A DNA stretch of 64,000 nt from assembly GCF_000721105.1 (NCBI RefSeq), contig NZ_JOEV01000011.1:124001-188000 (forward strand), written 5' to 3'. Positions 26,081 to 34,864 of this stretch are shown here, piece by piece (position 1 is the stretch's first letter; each line of letters starts with the position of its first letter). Made by a program: the position numbers and the translations under genes. The notes below the pieces were generated by a model. The model was given only the letters and a program-made list of their open reading frames with translations, ran no database searches and was not told where the DNA came from. The stretch comes from Streptomyces cellulosae (GTDB lineage Bacteria > Actinomycetota > Actinomycetes > Streptomycetales > Streptomycetaceae).

Positions 26081-26878
26081 TCATTTTCGAGGCTCCCAGC
26101 GGAACCATCTCACTGCCGCCCAGGCGGCAATGACCGTCCAGACAACGGCACTTCCGAGATGTGGCAGCCCTGCCTTCCATGGGCCCTCATCCGCGCCGAG
26201 CCATCCGATCCGTACGACGTCCATGACCGGGGTGAGCGGCAGCAGGCGGCAGAGATCCGCGAGCCGCTCGGGCATGGCAGCGAGAGGCATGACCAGCCCG
26301 GATCCAGCGACGGACACGAGCAGCAGAGGCATGGTCGTCAGCTGCGCCATCTCCACTGTGCGCGTCAGAGCGGACGAAGCGGCGGCCAGGGCCGCCACGA
26401 GCACCGTTCCGATGAGCACTCCGACAGCCAGCAACAGCGGGTCGGCAGGCGCCTCCACATGCAGAACGGTCACGCCGACGCCGATCACGACCACACACTG
26501 CACGAGCGCCACCGCCACGGCCGGCAACGCCGTCCCGATCACGATCTCGCCGTCCGCGAGCTGACCCGTACGCAGCCGCTTGAGGACCAGGCCCTCACGA
26601 CGGGCCACATACGCACTGACCAGAGTGGAGTAGACGACGAACAGCAGAACCATCCCGATGGTGCCCGTCGCCAACACCGGTGCGGCCTCAAGCCTGCTTC
26701 CGGCCGTGGTGCTGAACGACGACGGGGTGGTGGAATGCATGAGCCACAGTGAGCCGAGCGGCAGTACGAGCGCGGAGATGAGCGCTGTCCTGTTCCGGAC
26801 CAGCATCATCACTTCGGCGCGTCCCAAAGCCGCCATCCTGCCGCCCACCGCGACCAGTTGGGACTGAGTACTGGACAT
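26081..26878 (-). CDS. ABC-2 type transporter permease
   Basis: 265 aa, six predicted TM helices, starting MSSTQSQLVAVGGRMAALGR. Contains the ABC-2 feature VARREGLVLKRLRTGQLADG between TM2 and TM3 and a C-terminal LTPVMDVVRIGWLGADEG. Its ATG shares one base with the TGA of the ATPase gene (TGATG), so they form one exporter. Likely exports the RiPP or gives self-resistance (LanFEG-like). Confidence 0.9.
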   Translation of the reverse strand: MSSTQSQLVAVGGRMAALGRAEVMMLVRNRTALISALVLPLGSLWLMHSTTPSSFSTTAGSRLEAAPVLATGTIGMVLLFVVYSTLVSAYVARREGLVLKRLRTGQLADGEIVIGTALPAVAVALVQCVVVIGVGVTVLHVEAPADPLLLAVGVLIGTVLVAALAAASSALTRTVEMAQLTTMPLLLVSVAGSGLVMPLAAMPERLADLCRLLPLTPVMDVVRIGWLGADEGPWKAGLPHLGSAVVWTVIAAWAAVRWFRWEPRK

Positions 26879-27852
26879 CACGCCGCCCTCCCGACGAGGG
26901 CGTCACTGGGCCCCTCTGCCACGGCCAGAAACGCCTCCTCGAGCGACGCCGAACGGGCGTCCAGCCGTTCCAGTGCGACGCCCGTGTCGGCCGCCCAGGC
27001 GAGCAACAGCGTGAGCGTCTCCTGAAGGGCCTCCGTCTGGATCGTGACGTGTCGTCCCTTTGCCTTGCGCTGCCTGACTCCAGGCAGCGACGGGACCGAC
27101 TCGGACGACTGTCCCTCCGGAAGCTCGAAGGAGATCCGCGAAGGATGTTTGGCCACGACTTCCGCGGCCGTCCCTTCGGCAACCACCTGTCCTTCCTTCA
27201 TGATGGCCAGCCGGTCGGCGAGTTCCGCGGCTTCCTCCAGGTAGTGCGTCGTCAGCAGGACCGTCGTCCCGTTGTCCCTCAGGTCCCGCACGAGTTCCCA
27301 GGTGTCACGACGCCCTTCTGGATCCATGCCTGTCGTCGGCTCGTCCAGAAACAACACTTCGGGCCGCGCAATAACCGCCAAGCCCAGATCCAGCCTCCGG
27401 TTCTCCCCGCCGGAGAGTTGCTTGACCTGCACATTCCGGCGATGGGCAAGCCCGACCTGTTCCAGTGCCTCCAACACGGGCCGGGCGCCCCTGGTGCAAC
27501 GGGCCCAGAATCGTGCGACCTCTGCGACCGTCAGATCTCCGGGGAACCCGCCAGACTGCAACATCATCCCGGTCCGGGGGCGAACCTGTGCCCGTTGTCG
27601 GTAGGGGTCATGCCCAAGGACCCGTACCTGCCCGCCATCCGGAGGTGCCAGTCCCTCCAGCAGTTCAACAATCGATGTCTTCCCGGCTCCGTTCGTTCCC
27701 AACAGGGCGAACAGCTCCCCCCTCCGCACCTGGAGACTCACTCCCCGCACTGCTTCGTGCTCTGTGCGGCCGCGCGTCCCGTATCTCCGACGTAGTTCCC
27801 GGGCATCAATCACGGCCACGTCGGTTTGCAGTTCTGGAGGATGAGCTGTCAT
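26878..27852 (-). CDS. ABC transporter ATP-binding protein
   Basis: 324 aa drug-exporter-type ATPase (DrrA/CcmA class). Walker A GTNGAGKTS (about 52-60), Q-loop MMLQSGGFPGDLTVAEVARF, signature LSGGENRRLDLGLAV, Walker B VLFLDEPTTGMDP, H-loop LLTTHYLEEAAELADRLA. A C-terminal extension of about 80 residues is normal for this class. Start taken at MTAHPPELQT (27852); in-frame starts up to 27894 are possible. First gene of the minus-strand run of the cluster. Confidence 0.92.
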   Translation of the reverse strand: MTAHPPELQTDVAVIDARELRRRYGTRGRTEHEAVRGVSLQVRRGELFALLGTNGAGKTSIVELLEGLAPPDGGQVRVLGHDPYRQRAQVRPRTGMMLQSGGFPGDLTVAEVARFWARCTRGARPVLEALEQVGLAHRRNVQVKQLSGGENRRLDLGLAVIARPEVLFLDEPTTGMDPEGRRDTWELVRDLRDNGTTVLLTTHYLEEAAELADRLAIMKEGQVVAEGTAAEVVAKHPSRISFELPEGQSSESVPSLPGVRQRKAKGRHVTIQTEALQETLTLLLAWAADTGVALERLDARSASLEEAFLAVAEGPSDALVGRAA

Positions 27853-27909
27853 GCGGCTAGTCTTCAGCCGCGTGACCTGCATCGACAGTGCCATCCGTCA
27901 TTGATCTTC

Positions 27910-27945
27910 ATGACAATGCCACCGGGAGGCCATGGCATTTGTCAT
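27910..27945. promoter_or_regulatory. inverted repeat ahead of ABC exporter operon
   Basis: ATGACAATGCC (27910-27920) and GGCATTTGTCAT (27934-27945) pair except for one extra T. The site lies 58 bp upstream of the ATPase start and is a candidate for the cluster's response regulator. Confidence 0.45.
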
Positions 27946-28087
27946 GCCCGTCGAGAGGGTTCAGATCCCGTCGGTTTGAAAGGGAGGCCTCGTCCAGGCC
28001 GTCACTCCCGCCGACGGCAGTCGCCCCGACCTTGTCGAACCCACGGACGCCGGCCGCGCTGCTCTGGCCACGTGACACGTCCCTCCC

Positions 28088-28600
28088 ATGCGTCGCTACG
28101 CGCTTCACGCTCGACGGCACTGCCGATGGCTGCAGCTCCCTGCCGCAGCACTTGGCCTATACATGTTGGCGCTCGCCATCGGAACCGTCGGCACCATCGC
28201 CGCAGGCTTCTCCGCCAGGTCCGCTCTCACGACCACCATGTCGTTGCGCACCTCCTCCTGCGGTCTGGCCGCCGCGACCACCTACCTCCTCATCGCAGTC
28301 ATGTGGACTGTCAGCGACTACCCTCGCGGGGTCACCGCCGAATCAGCTCTCGTCCCGTTCCTGCGTCGGCACTTCCCCGTCGACCGCATCCGTGGCGCCT
28401 CCGCCCGCTGGACCCGGCCCACGGAGATCGAAGGTTGGGGCTACCGCTGGAACCCCGGCCTCAGCTCCATCTCGCTGCGCGAGGGCGATGCCCTGTGGCT
28501 CACCACCAGCGGAAGCCAGTTCGTGATCACCATCGACGACGCCGACTCCGCCGCACAGCTCACCAAGCAACTCCTCGCCCTCGGACGCAAAGGTCGCTGA
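28088..28600 (+). CDS. small membrane protein with PH-like domain
   Basis: 170 aa with two TM helices (about 15-40 and 58-78) followed by a beta-rich domain ending LWLTTSGSQFVITIDDADSA. The layout matches the 22874-23518 protein (two TM plus PH-like part). Divergent from the ABC exporter, so it may share its promoter region. RBS is weak, but the codon bias and hydropathy are gene-like. Function unknown. Confidence 0.65.
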   Translation: MRRYALHARRHCRWLQLPAAALGLYMLALAIGTVGTIAAGFSARSALTTTMSLRTSSCGLAAATTYLLIAVMWTVSDYPRGVTAESALVPFLRRHFPVDRIRGASARWTRPTEIEGWGYRWNPGLSSISLREGDALWLTTSGSQFVITIDDADSAAQLTKQLLALGRKGR

Positions 28601-28613
28601 CATGCTGGCTACT

Positions 28614-28635
28614 AAGAAGCCGTATCTCAACCGAA
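28614..28635. repeat. short direct repeat flanking the SDR/TetR cassette (left copy)
   Basis: AAGCCGTATCTCAACCGA with flanking AGA/GA occurs here and again just after the tetR stop (31387-31408), in the same orientation. Looks like a shared insertion-sequence end or duplication boundary. Confidence 0.5.
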
Positions 28636-28683
28636 CATGATCGCTTGATTTCCGCTGGTCAGGCGTGGTCTAGCTTGGAATGA

Positions 28684-28765
28684 GGGAGGCATGCGGCGTC
28701 TTGTTTCGGCTCCGTGATCGAGGGGTGCGCGATGGCATCGGTGCTGGGAATGCTGGAGGAGCGGG
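28684..28765. repeat. 82-bp inverted repeat, left arm
   Basis: Perfect reverse complement of 31709-31790 (82 of 82 by eye). It contains the start of a hypothetical gene (MASVLGMLEER) in both arms. Together the arms bound the cassette with two SDR genes and a TetR gene. Confidence 0.88.
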
Positions 28766-28970
28766 CGAAGGACTGCCGGTGACGGTGCCGGCGCCGGACT
28801 ACCAGCGGATTATGGGCGTGCTCGAGGAGCGGCGGCCCGCGGGTCAGGGGCCGCTGAAGGCCAGGGAGATCACGGCTTTGCCGGGCTTGGAGACAACGTC
28901 GGCGAAGGCGGTTGAGCCGGTGGGGTGCCGGACGCGCTGCGCAGGGGACATTGAAGTGCCCTCCCGCTTC
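28732..28970 (+). pseudogene. broken copy of a coiled-coil/HTH hypothetical gene
   Basis: Begins MASVLGMLEERAKDCR then stops at 28782; in another frame the expected C-terminal part follows (VTVPAPDYQRIMGVLEE ... PLKAREITA). The middle coiled-coil part present in the minus-strand copy at 31494-31742 is missing. The family is a Streptomyces hypothetical protein often met near mobile DNA (from memory). Truncated again near 28970. Confidence 0.6.
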
Positions 28971-29084
28971 AGCCGGGAGAGCACTTCAAGAACCCCGAAC
29001 ACCTTGCTTCGCTCGACTGGTGACCTAGAAAGGCATCTCCTGTCCTCGGTGAGACAGGGGCAGGCCGTACGTCGCGCTGGGGAG

Positions 29085-29822
29085 TTACTTGATGGGGCCA
29101 AGGGTGAAGCCGCCGTCGACAACGAGCTCTGCGCCAGTGGCGAAGCTCGCCCTGTCCGAGGCTACGAAAGTGACAAATTCGGTGATCTCGTCGGGGCTGG
29201 CCTGTCGGGGGATGGCGAAGCTCGTGGTGGGAACGAGTTCGCTGCCGTCGGGACCGTAGGCGAGCGGCGTGTCGATGATGCCGGGGTGGACCGCGTTGAC
29301 ACGGATGTTGTCGGGTGCGAGTTCCGCCGCGGCTGCGCGCATCAGACCGCGCAGGGCCCACTTGCTGCTGCTGTAGGCGATCAAGCCGGGGGCTGCGGCG
29401 AGGCCGGCGATGGAGTTGATGTTGACGATGGAGCCGCCGCCGCGGCTGCGCATCGAGGGGACAACGGCCCGGATGCCGAGCAGGGCACCGGTGAGATTGG
29501 TGTCGATGACCTTTCGCCATTCGTCGATGGCGATGGATTCGGCGGTGCCCACCTGGAGGTAAGCGGCGTTGTTGATCAGTACATCGACGCCGCCGAAGCG
29601 GGCCTCGGTAGCGCTGACGGCGTCCGCCCACGCGTTCTCGCTGGTGACGTCGAGAGCGACGCCGAGCGCTTCGCCGGCGGTTTCAGCGGCGATCTGCTCG
29701 CTGTTGCGGCGCGCGGCAACCACGGTATTGGCGCCGGCCTTCGCGAACGCGTCGACCAAGGCCCGGCCAAGCGCGCCTGCGGCGCCCGTGATGAGGACTG
29801 TCTTTCCGGTGAATTCGGTCAT
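29085..29822 (-). CDS. SDR-family oxidoreductase (3-oxoacyl-reductase-like)
   Basis: 245 aa classical short-chain dehydrogenase. Cofactor motif TGAAGALGRALVDAF, NNAAYLQ, catalytic Ser in INSIAGLAAAP, YxxxK as YSSSKWALRG, and the C-terminal DGGFTLGP typical of FabG-like members. Follows a second SDR 26 nt upstream on the same strand; both probably under the TetR operator at 30722-30792. Substrate unknown. Confidence 0.93.
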   Translation of the reverse strand: MTEFTGKTVLITGAAGALGRALVDAFAKAGANTVVAARRNSEQIAAETAGEALGVALDVTSENAWADAVSATEARFGGVDVLINNAAYLQVGTAESIAIDEWRKVIDTNLTGALLGIRAVVPSMRSRGGGSIVNINSIAGLAAAPGLIAYSSSKWALRGLMRAAAAELAPDNIRVNAVHPGIIDTPLAYGPDGSELVPTTSFAIPRQASPDEITEFVTFVASDRASFATGAELVVDGGFTLGPIK

Positions 29823-29848
29823 GGTCGTTCCTTAGCTTGTCTTGACCG

Positions 29849-30706
29849 TCACTGCTCGGCGACGAAGTCGTCCGCGTCAGTGGAGTAGGCGAGGTCGCGC
29901 TGGGCTTCGAGCGCGGTGAGCCGGTCGCGGAGCGCCGTGGTGGCAAGCTCATAGGCGTCGGAACCGAGCGTGAGCCGCTTGGGTGCGCTCTCGAGGTCGG
30001 TGGAAGCGATGATCGCGGCAGCGATCTTGGCCGGGTCGCCGGGGGCGGGGAGCGGGGGAAGCTCGCCCGCCAGCGTGCGGCGAAGCTGTCCCGGCCATCC
30101 TTCGGCGTACTCGGGCATCGGCGTGCCCATGTCGGCGCTGGGGCCGCCGAACGCGGTGCGTGCGACTCCCGGCTCGACGAGGGTGACATCGATGTCGAAC
30201 GGGGCGATGTCGCCGGCGGCGGACTCCCAGAAGCCCTCAATGCCCCACTTAGTTGCGTGGTAGAGGCTCATCGCAGGGAAGGCCACCTGCCCACCGACGC
30301 TGGCGATCTGGACGATCCGGCCTCCGCCCTGGGCGCGCAGGTGCGGGATCACAGCTCGGGCCAACTGGATCGAACCGGTGAGGTTCGTCGCGATCTGGCG
30401 GTCGATCTGCTCGTCGGACAGCTCCTCGGCGGCTCCGAACAGACCGTAACCGGCGTTCGAGACCACCACGTCGATCTTGCCGAGTTCGGCGAATGCACGG
30501 TCGACGACCGTCCGCAGAGCGGCGGTGTCGGTCACATCCAGAGCCGCCCGCCACAGCCGGTCGCCGTACTCGGCCGCCAGATCAGCCAGCGCGGCCGTGT
30601 TGCGGGCGGTCGCCGCAACACGGTCCCCGCGGGCGAGGAGCTGCTCGGCCAGCTCACGGCCGAAACCAGAAGAAGTGCCGGTGATGAACCACGTCTTGGT
30701 CGTCAT
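29849..30706 (-). CDS. SDR-family oxidoreductase (atypical, aldehyde/ketone reductase-like)
   Basis: 285 aa short-chain dehydrogenase, starting MTTKTWFITGTSSGFGRELA. Motifs: NNAG variant VSNAGYGLFG, Ser in QIASVGGQVAFPAMS, YHATKWGIEGFWES (YxxxK), then the substrate part. Directly divergent from the tetR at 30802. These SDR/TetR pairs usually act on small toxic carbonyls. Confidence 0.92.
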   Translation of the reverse strand: MTTKTWFITGTSSGFGRELAEQLLARGDRVAATARNTAALADLAAEYGDRLWRAALDVTDTAALRTVVDRAFAELGKIDVVVSNAGYGLFGAAEELSDEQIDRQIATNLTGSIQLARAVIPHLRAQGGGRIVQIASVGGQVAFPAMSLYHATKWGIEGFWESAAGDIAPFDIDVTLVEPGVARTAFGGPSADMGTPMPEYAEGWPGQLRRTLAGELPPLPAPGDPAKIAAAIIASTDLESAPKRLTLGSDAYELATTALRDRLTALEAQRDLAYSTDADDFVAEQ

Positions 30707-30721
30707 CGCTCTGCCTTTTCC

Positions 30722-30792
30722 GTAGGTAACCATCCGGTTGGATACCAACCTTGCCACAGATGGGCTTGGTATGCAACTGGATGGTTACCTAC
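30722..30792. promoter_or_regulatory. paired TetR operators (27-bp inverted arms)
   Basis: Two 27-nt arms (30722-30748 and 30766-30792) are reverse complements with two mismatches; each contains its own near-palindrome GGTAACCATCCGGTTGG-ATACC (18 of 22 positions). They lie between the divergent SDR and tetR starts, so two TetR dimers could bind and repress both directions. Confidence 0.8.
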
Positions 30793-30801
30793 AATGGCGG
30801 T

Positions 30802-31386
30802 ATGCCACCTGACGCAAGCCAGACCAAGCGGCGCATCCTCGATGCCGCGAGCAAGGAGTTCGCCCGGTACGGCCTGGCCGGCGCCCGCGTCGATCGGATC
30901 GCGGCGAACGCCAAGGCGAACAAACGTTCCCTCTACGTGCATTTCGGCACCAAGGAGGAACTCTTCGACCTTGTCGTCGCCCAAACCCTGCTGGAGCTCG
31001 CCGATGCCGCCTCGTTCGATGCCGCAGCCCTCCCGCAGTACGCCGGTGCGCTGTTCGACATCCTCCAGGACCGTCCGGATGCAGCCCGCCTGACCACGTG
31101 GGCACTGCTTGAAAGGCCACAGCCCATCGAGGCCGAGGTCGACTCCTACCGCATGAAGATCGCAGCCATCCTGGAAGAGCAATCCCGGGGAACCCTTTCG
31201 ACGGCTCACGACGCCGTGAGCCTGCTTGCCATGGTCCTGGCCCTGGTTACAAGCTGGACCAACGCCTCATGGTCGCTGCGCGCACTCCACGAGGGCACCG
31301 ATCCCGCGATGCCGCCCGCAGACTTCCGGGCCAAGATGATCGCGGCCGTTGAAGCGCTGACAAGGAACACAGCACCGAGCGACTGA
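30802..31386 (+). CDS. TetR-family repressor of the SDR cassette
   Basis: 194 aa. HTH about residues 12-58: RRILDAASKEFARYGLAGAR, DRIAANAKANKRSLYVHFGT. C-terminal domain resembles TetR_C_17/TetR-like proteins. ATG at 30802. Its operator pair lies just upstream, between it and the SDR at 30706. Confidence 0.92.
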   Translation: MPPDASQTKRRILDAASKEFARYGLAGARVDRIAANAKANKRSLYVHFGTKEELFDLVVAQTLLELADAASFDAAALPQYAGALFDILQDRPDAARLTTWALLERPQPIEAEVDSYRMKIAAILEEQSRGTLSTAHDAVSLLAMVLALVTSWTNASWSLRALHEGTDPAMPPADFRAKMIAAVEALTRNTAPSD

Positions 31387-31408
31387 GAAGCCGTATCTCA
31401 ACCGATCA
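31387..31408. repeat. short direct repeat (right copy)
   Basis: Second copy of the sequence at 28614-28635, starting right at the end of the tetR gene. Confidence 0.5.
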
Positions 31409-31493
31409 TGGCACGTGCGGGTCGAACAGGTTTCCCGCTGGGGTGATCTTCCCGTTGTGCGCGCATGAAGACAGGGCCCCGACTGGCCCGGGA

Positions 31494-31742
31494 CTACGAG
31501 CGCGGCACGATCGAGCCCGGCACCGGCACCGGCACGGTTTCCGCCTCGGTCACGGCGGTGGTCTCGGCAGCTGAGGCCGCCAGGGCCTCTACCCGTTCTT
31601 CCCGCGCGATCACCCGCCGGTCCAGCTCGATCTCCGCGGCCTCCAACACCCCAGCCGGCCGCGCGACTTCCTCCCGCAGACCCTCCACCCGCACCCGGGC
31701 CGCTGTCTCCCGCTCCTCCAGCATTCCCAGCACCGATGCCAT
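31494..31742 (-). pseudogene. N-terminal part of the same hypothetical gene as at 28732
   Basis: 82 codons from ATG at 31742: MASVLGMLEERETAARVRVE, a predicted coiled coil (EEVARPAGVLEAAEIELDRR) and a Pro/Val-rich end. The C-terminal HTH-like part, kept in the copy at 28732-28970, is missing. The first 82 bp of this arm are identical to the left arm. Confidence 0.55.
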
Positions 31743-31790
31743 CGCGCACCCCTCGATCACGGAGCCGAAACAAGACGCCGCATGCCTCCC
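31709..31790. repeat. 82-bp inverted repeat, right arm
   Basis: Perfect reverse complement of 28684-28765. Confidence 0.88.
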
Positions 31791-31840
31791 GACAGCGCCA
31801 CCCTGCACGGGCGATCACTCCCGACCACGGATCGATCCCA

Positions 31841-31885
31841 CTCCTCAAGCGGGTGATCGCAGGTTCGAATCCTGCCGGGGGCACA
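31841..31885. repeat. imperfect att copy A (tRNA-Arg 3' half)
   Basis: 45 bp, identical to the tRNA 3' half except one substitution (CTCCTC for CTCCTA) and one inserted A. Upstream bases GATCCCACTCCT resemble copy C at 36284 rather than the tRNA, and both A and C are followed by an AAGGGCCAGCTCAGG hairpin. A and C therefore share an origin separate from the resident tRNA. Confidence 0.75.
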
Positions 31886-31889
31886 CGAT

Positions 31890-31933
31890 GAAGGGCCAGC
31901 TCAGGAAGGGTTTCCCCCTCAGGCTGGCCCTTC
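31890..31933. terminator. terminator hairpin after att copy A
   Basis: GAAGGGCCAGC (31890-31900) pairs perfectly with GCTGGCCCTTC (31923-31933). Looks like the former terminator of the tRNA from which the att copy came. Confidence 0.65.
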
Positions 31934-32292
31934 ATTCTGTGTGCACGCGTGCTACCAATGCCACGTGGATCGTGTGCTGGTAGATCAGCGCGCCAGCGAG
32001 CTGCCGTGTCCCGGGCGTGTCATCAGCTCCAGACCTGTTGCCTGCGCCTCGGAAGGTCGTGGAGGTTCAGCTCGCCTGTGGCGCCCACGGGCCTCCGGAA
32101 CGGCCTGAGACAGTCGTCCCGCAAGTTGCTCGTCACGCCGCCCGGCTGCCACCCGAGCAGACACGTGACCGGTTACGGTCAGGCGCAGCGAACCGCTTCA
32201 GGTGGCACGTGTGTTGCACGGGAGGCGCGGTCGGTCAACTTCCGGTCCCGGACGTCGACCACCCCCTTGGCGGGGACCCAGCACCTCGTGTG
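31934..32292. other. gene-free stretch
   Basis: No supported gene or recognisable fragment; it may hold the terminator of the secreted protein gene ending at 32293. Confidence 0.4.
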
Positions 32293-34065
32293 TCACTGCC
32301 TGACGGTGAAGTACTGCCATGCGCCCCAAGTGCTGAGGTTGCCGGTGTCCTTGCTGCTGTGGACGTACTCGGCCCGCATACGGAACTTGCTGGTGACCGC
32401 ATTGGTCAGGCTCAGCGTCGCATAGCCGGCGCTCGTCGTGCTGAGCGTGTGGCAGGAGGATGTGCTCTGCGTGTGCCAGGCACCGCCGTAGTACCGCTGG
32501 GTCTGGAATCGCACGCACTGGCCGGCCTTGTCGGGCGTGACCGTGGCGTTCAGCTTGGCCTTGGCGGTGTGGTGGTAGACCCGGTAGAGGAGGCTGCCGT
32601 AGTGGGTGCTCCCGTAGTAGCCGCTCAGCGACTCGGACACCTTGGCGTAGGCCGACGCGGTGCTGAAAGCCGTGTTGGGGGCGTAGCGGTAGTCACCGGC
32701 GAAAGCTGCGGTGAAGGTGGTCTTGCGGGTGAGCTTGTAGGTCACGGCCAGGTTGCCGTGGCTGTCCACCGTGCCAGTCGTGACCAGCGCCTTCTTGCCC
32801 CCGTAAGGCTGGGCGTAGACCGCGAGAGTGCGGCCGTTGTAGGTCGTGCCGAGGTGGGCGGTGACCTTTGCGGTCGCGCCGTAGGCGTACGACGGAGCGT
32901 TGGTGGTGACGGACACCGCGGTGGCACTGCGGGAGACCTGGACGGTGGCGGACGCGTTGACGGTCTGGTGGGTGGAGTCGCCCGGGTAGGTCACGGTGTA
33001 GGTGTTGGCTCCCCCGACCTGCGGGACGTCGGTGATGCTGAAGGTGCCGTCGGAGGACAACGACGCATCGGGCAGCGCCATGCCAGCAGGATGGGCCAGG
33101 TCGCTCTTGACCACGTGAACGACCTCACCGGATGGGTACGGAGCCGCCGACAGCTGCCCTGAGACGGCCAGTTGGGCCGCCCGGCCGGCTGTCGCCGGGG
33201 CGGTGAGGTCGAGGGTGGGCAGAACCGGGGGCGGGAGCTGCCACGGAACCGTGAACGTGTACGCAGCCGGCGACTGCGACCGGTTCCCGGCCGCGTCGGC
33301 CCCAACGACGTAGAGGGTGTGGACACCCCAGGACAGGGCGACCGTCACACTGCCCTTGCCCTCCGCGTCGACGGGAACCCGGGCCGCGCCGATGCCGGGC
33401 TGCTGGTCGAAGGCGTACTCGAAATGGTCCAAGCCACTGGCCTGGCAGTCCGGAGTCCCCGCCTCGGTGCACCCGGCGGGCAGGGGATCGCCGGTGGAGC
33501 TGAAGCTGAACGTGGTGGGCTGCCCGGCAGCCTTCGTGGGCGTTCCCGGGCTGCCCGCCGGGGGGAAGTCCGGGTTGGTGACGACCGGGGTGGGGGGCGG
33601 GTTTCCGTCCAGCCTGAAGTAGCAGGGTGCGGTCGGATTCGAGTACGCCGTCCCGTCGTACGTCGAAGCGTGCCAGCCGTAGGTGTGCCCGTCCGCCAAT
33701 GGCAGCGGGACGTAAACGGATTGGAAGGACACCGGCAGCCCGGAGGCGGACCCGTCCGCCGCCTGCGAACCGTCCACGTCCCACGCGTGGACGACCCCCT
33801 GGTACGTCACTCCGTTCACCGTCGGCCGCGGTACGCCGATGGAGACGGTCATGCCCGCGGGCGGCGGACTGGACACGGTGGCCCAGGCCGGGCTGCTGTC
33901 GCTGCCGCAGTTCGCACCGACCGGCACCGTGGGCGTCGGCAGTGCCGGGTCGATCGGGGTCTCGTCGGCGACTGCTGCCGCCGGTAGCGCTACCATCACC
34001 GCGCCGGCCAGCAGAAGCGCGAGCCAGCCGCGTTGGTGCACGGTTCGATTCACAGGTGTCTTCAT
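32293..34065 (-). CDS. secreted protein with Ig-like domains
   Basis: 590 aa, no known enzyme motif. Signal peptide: MKTPVNRTVHQRGWLALLLA, with AVADE as likely cleavage area. The middle (about 90-260) resembles fibronectin/Ig-like modules seen in cell-wall proteins, followed by a bacterial Ig-like 3/Big_5-type repeat (TYTVTYPGDSTHQTVNASATVQV; TTFTAAFAGDYRYAPNTAF) and a C-terminal beta-rich region. No LPXTG or membrane anchor. Lies between att copy A and the right island repeat. Function unknown, perhaps surface binding. Confidence 0.82.
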   Translation of the reverse strand: MKTPVNRTVHQRGWLALLLAGAVMVALPAAAVADETPIDPALPTPTVPVGANCGSDSSPAWATVSSPPPAGMTVSIGVPRPTVNGVTYQGVVHAWDVDGSQAADGSASGLPVSFQSVYVPLPLADGHTYGWHASTYDGTAYSNPTAPCYFRLDGNPPPTPVVTNPDFPPAGSPGTPTKAAGQPTTFSFSSTGDPLPAGCTEAGTPDCQASGLDHFEYAFDQQPGIGAARVPVDAEGKGSVTVALSWGVHTLYVVGADAAGNRSQSPAAYTFTVPWQLPPPVLPTLDLTAPATAGRAAQLAVSGQLSAAPYPSGEVVHVVKSDLAHPAGMALPDASLSSDGTFSITDVPQVGGANTYTVTYPGDSTHQTVNASATVQVSRSATAVSVTTNAPSYAYGATAKVTAHLGTTYNGRTLAVYAQPYGGKKALVTTGTVDSHGNLAVTYKLTRKTTFTAAFAGDYRYAPNTAFSTASAYAKVSESLSGYYGSTHYGSLLYRVYHHTAKAKLNATVTPDKAGQCVRFQTQRYYGGAWHTQSTSSCHTLSTTSAGYATLSLTNAVTSKFRMRAEYVHSSKDTGNLSTWGAWQYFTVRQ

Positions 34066-34375
34066 TTCAGGCTGGGCCGGGACGGTCAGTGTCGAGTGCC
34101 TGTGCTCGCGGCGGGGTCAATGCGCATGGATCCGGTCGTGCACACGACGATTGCCCGTCTTTCCGGCACACCCGGCCGTCCGTCCCCCGTTGCTGCGGCA
34201 CAGAACCGCAGAGCACGCGGAGCGTAACACCGCCTCGGACGACCTCAGCGGTCCTTGATCAACCATTTACTGGATGGGGTACTTGGCTGTCCACACGTCT
34301 TCCGCGGCGACCCTGCCGATCGTCTGCCCGGCCAGGCGGTCTCCCTGGCGCTCCGCCACGCAGCAGCCCACGGCG
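34066..34375. other. upstream region of secreted protein, no gene
   Basis: No supported gene. Should contain the promoter of the minus-strand secreted protein gene; a decayed reading leads into the NB-ARC fragment at its right side. Confidence 0.4.
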
Positions 34376-34575
34376 TTCCGCTACGGCGGGTCCGTGTCCG
34401 TCGTGGCGGTGGACGGCACGGCAGGGCTCGGGAAGACCGCGCTCGTCGTATGCGCCGCTCATGAGATCCGCCGCACCTACCCGGACGGCTGCCTGTTCGT
34501 GGATCTGCGCACACAGCATGCGAGGGCAGAAGTTCTCGCCACCGTCGCCGGCCATGCGGTGGAGCTCGGCGAGAC
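34376..34575 (+). pseudogene. NB-ARC (AfsR/SARP-type) regulator fragment
   Basis: About 65 codons: SVVAVDGTAGLGKTALVV with an intact Walker A, then IRRTYPDGCLFVDLRTQ. This is the P-loop start of the NB-ARC domain as in AfsR-like regulators. No SARP domain upstream and no rest of the ATPase downstream; reading frame fades after about 34575. Confidence 0.6.
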
Positions 34576-34864
34576 AGACCATGCCTGCTGGACCGCCGGG
34601 ATGCCGACTCGGCCCCGCCTGCCTCAAGGCAGGCCGCGTCGCCGAGGAACACGAGCAGTGCCGGGCCGCGCAGGCGATCGAGAGGCGCGAGGACCGCGCA
34701 CAACTCGTCACTGAGTCGGCTCATGGGGTGTCCCCGCGGAACGGATTCAGCACACATGGGGACGGGACACCCCGTGAACACGCGAGAACTACGGAGGGGT
34801 GTTTTCCCAGGCCAGGCACCCCGCAGCCGACGTTTCCACAGGTCTTAGCCCCGCCCAGAGAAAA

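Noticed and set aside
31465..31506. RLARDYER resembling the end of an IS5-type transposase
   Set aside because: Only eight residues match; too short to call.
31949..32425. Plus-strand hypothetical gene
   Set aside because: Runs into the 3' end of the Ig-like gene on the other strand and shows no codon bias.
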